A stretch of 6,722 nt of DNA from JBDSGC01 sp046594105 (GTDB taxonomy: Bacteria > Acidobacteriota > Thermoanaerobaculia > Gp7-AA8), in assembly GCA_046594105.1 (NCBI GenBank), contig JBKJQB010000003.1, positions 1 through 6,722 on the forward strand, written 5' to 3'. A model generated the notes under the pieces. The model was not told the origin of the DNA, searched no databases, and was given only the letters and a program-made list of their open reading frames with translations. Every line of letters begins with the position of its first letter. Within the stretch, counting starts at the first letter, position 1. Shown here piece by piece: positions 5,756 through 6,722 of the stretch. The translations under genes and the position numbers were made by a program.

Positions 5756-6696
5756 CGCTCCTCCGTGAGGTCCACGAAGGCTGCGAGCATGAGCGCGCTG
5801 GAAACGGCGGAGGCCGCGCCCTGGATGAGCGTCATGGCAATCTGCACCGGCGCGAACATCAGGGAGAGCATCGGCAGGTTCGAGTTCCGGCTGCCCATGG
5901 TCATGGGGAACGACAGCGCCGACATCGCGCCGAAGAGCACGAAGCCGGCGATGGTGATGAGGATGGCCACGGCGAAATGCCGGCCGAAATCGGCCTTCAT
6001 TTCCCGCCACGCCGCACGCAGCGAGTCCCGCGGGCTCGCCGCGCGGGCCACCGTCACCGCGATGGCCTTCTCACACCACATGCTCACGATGATGCCCACC
6101 GGAAGGAGGACCAGCAATGCCAGCAGCAGACCGGCGCATCCGGCGATGATCCTCCCAGTGGCGTCGCCGAGGAGGACCATCGCTGTGATGGTCAGCAGCA
6201 GCGGAATCAGGATGATCAATGCGCCCACCGATCCTCCCAGGTTGTAGATCCAGAAGATGCTCCACCACGATTTCCGCCCCCCCAGCATCCATCGATCCAT
6301 GCGGAACGCGGCGAAGCGACTGCGATCGACCGGTGAGCTCGCGCTGCCGGATCCGCGCTCCGCATCGACGTAGATCTGCGCGCTGCCACCCTGCACGAAG
6401 GAATGGAGGGCCATGAGCAGCCCGACCACGAACGTCACGAAGAGGATGAGGTAGACGAGCAGCATCCAGTGCGCCACCAGGAGGGCTGCCACCGCCTCCG
6501 CCGGGTTCGCCGCGCGGGAGATCTCGTCCTTCGACAGGCCGGCAGAAACGATGAGGGGCACGATGGCGGCAATGACCGAGACGATGCAGATCATGGTCAG
6601 GACCACCGCCTCGGCGATGCGGATCAGGATCAGCGGCCAGTTGGCCAGCGTGATGTCGAAGGAGCGGCGGAGAACGTCGGTGACCGTGTTTCTCAA
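5752..6696 (-). CDS. Multi-pass membrane protein of unknown function (start uncertain)
   Basis: This frame encodes about 314 residues from a TTG at 6696 to TGA at 5754-5752. Hydrophobic segments lie near residues 21-53, 70-97, 146-177, 182-206, 240-263 and 277-307, giving about six membrane spans. The long 98-145 stretch, containing YVDAERGSGSASS and MDRWMLGGRKSWW, is polar. The overall style (RRSFDITLANWPLILIR start, W-rich amphipathic segments, SPRDSLRAAWREMKADFGRHF before a late span) resembles uncharacterised integral membrane proteins related to the glycerophosphodiesterase membrane-domain/YciC groups. I do not assign a function. The TTG has no Shine-Dalgarno site and the frame is open to the right edge, so the true start may lie outside the window. 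Its stop overlaps the aminotransferase start by four bases, implying translational coupling. Confidence 0.75.
   Translation of the reverse strand: MRNTVTDVLRRSFDITLANWPLILIRIAEAVVLTMICIVSVIAAIVPLIVSAGLSKDEISRAANPAEAVAALLVAHWMLLVYLILFVTFVVGLLMALHSFVQGGSAQIYVDAERGSGSASSPVDRSRFAAFRMDRWMLGGRKSWWSIFWIYNLGGSVGALIILIPLLLTITAMVLLGDATGRIIAGCAGLLLALLVLLPVGIIVSMWCEKAIAVTVARAASPRDSLRAAWREMKADFGRHFAVAILITIAGFVLFGAMSALSFPMTMGSRNSNLPMLSLMFAPVQIAMTLIQGAASAVSSALMLAAFVDLTEER
5758..5764 (-). promoter_or_regulatory. Strong ribosome binding site (GGAGGAG) supporting a TTG start
   Basis: On the minus strand GGAGGAG lies inside the last codons of the membrane protein gene, with GGAGG ending four bases before the TTG at 5755. 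It is the main reason for choosing that TTG as the aminotransferase start. There is no ATG or GTG before the conserved FRPSAIRAF segment. Confidence 0.7.
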
Positions 6697-6722
6697 ATCG
6701 TGTTCTGCGCTCGTTTCGTTTC

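Noticed and set aside
5756..6010. N-terminal extension of the aminotransferase to 6010
   Set aside because: The extra residues overlap the membrane protein's coding region, resemble shadow sequence, and family homology begins only after the TTG at 5755.
5168..6247. Plus-strand open frame (359 codons) opposite the aminotransferase and membrane protein genes
   Set aside because: Antisense to two well-supported genes and without domain features; high GC content explains the lack of stops.

Overview
GC-rich bacterial chromosomal DNA. The gene set fits Acidobacteriota or a similar soil or groundwater lineage: a lone receiver protein, an FHA membrane protein, a SPOR/SpoIID lipoprotein, and genes without Shine-Dalgarno sequences preceded closely by TANAAT boxes. 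This assignment is inference from protein style only. No rRNA, tRNA, CRISPR array, transposase or phage gene was seen.

Layout. Bases 173 to 1 (minus) hold the N-terminal part of a deoxycytidylate-deaminase-family protein that runs off the left edge. It diverges from a plus-strand pair: a single-domain response regulator (294-659) and an FHA-domain gene starting at 743. The FHA reading frame runs into a ten-A tract at 1201-1210 and stops three codons later at 1219. The -1 frame continues from the tract as 289 codons with two transmembrane helices and a C-terminal domain resembling the LURP/phospholipid-scramblase (tubby-like) fold, ending at 2076. I read this as one FHA-linker-2TM-scramblase-like protein of about 444 aa, split by the A tract. 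The split is either programmed slippage (giving a 158-aa soluble and a 444-aa membrane form) or a homopolymer length error or mutation.

A short convergent spacer (2077-2160) with a GC-rich hairpin separates this from a minus-strand group. In transcription order this group is a multi-pass membrane protein (about 6696-5752, start uncertain near the right edge), a class I/II PLP aminotransferase of the LysN/MocR-like type (5755-4580) coupled by a 4-base TTGA overlap, a 100-base gap with two tandem GC-rich hairpins, and a 772-aa lipoprotein (4479-2161). The lipoprotein combines an apparent SPOR glycan-binding module with a SpoIID/LytB peptidoglycan lytic domain.

How they fit together. The lipoprotein is likely an envelope enzyme acting on peptide-free glycan strands. 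The aminotransferase and membrane protein are probably co-transcribed with each other, but their substrate and role are not readable from sequence. The receiver and FHA genes are both phospho-signalling parts (phospho-Asp receiver, phospho-Thr reader), but no kinase is in the window.
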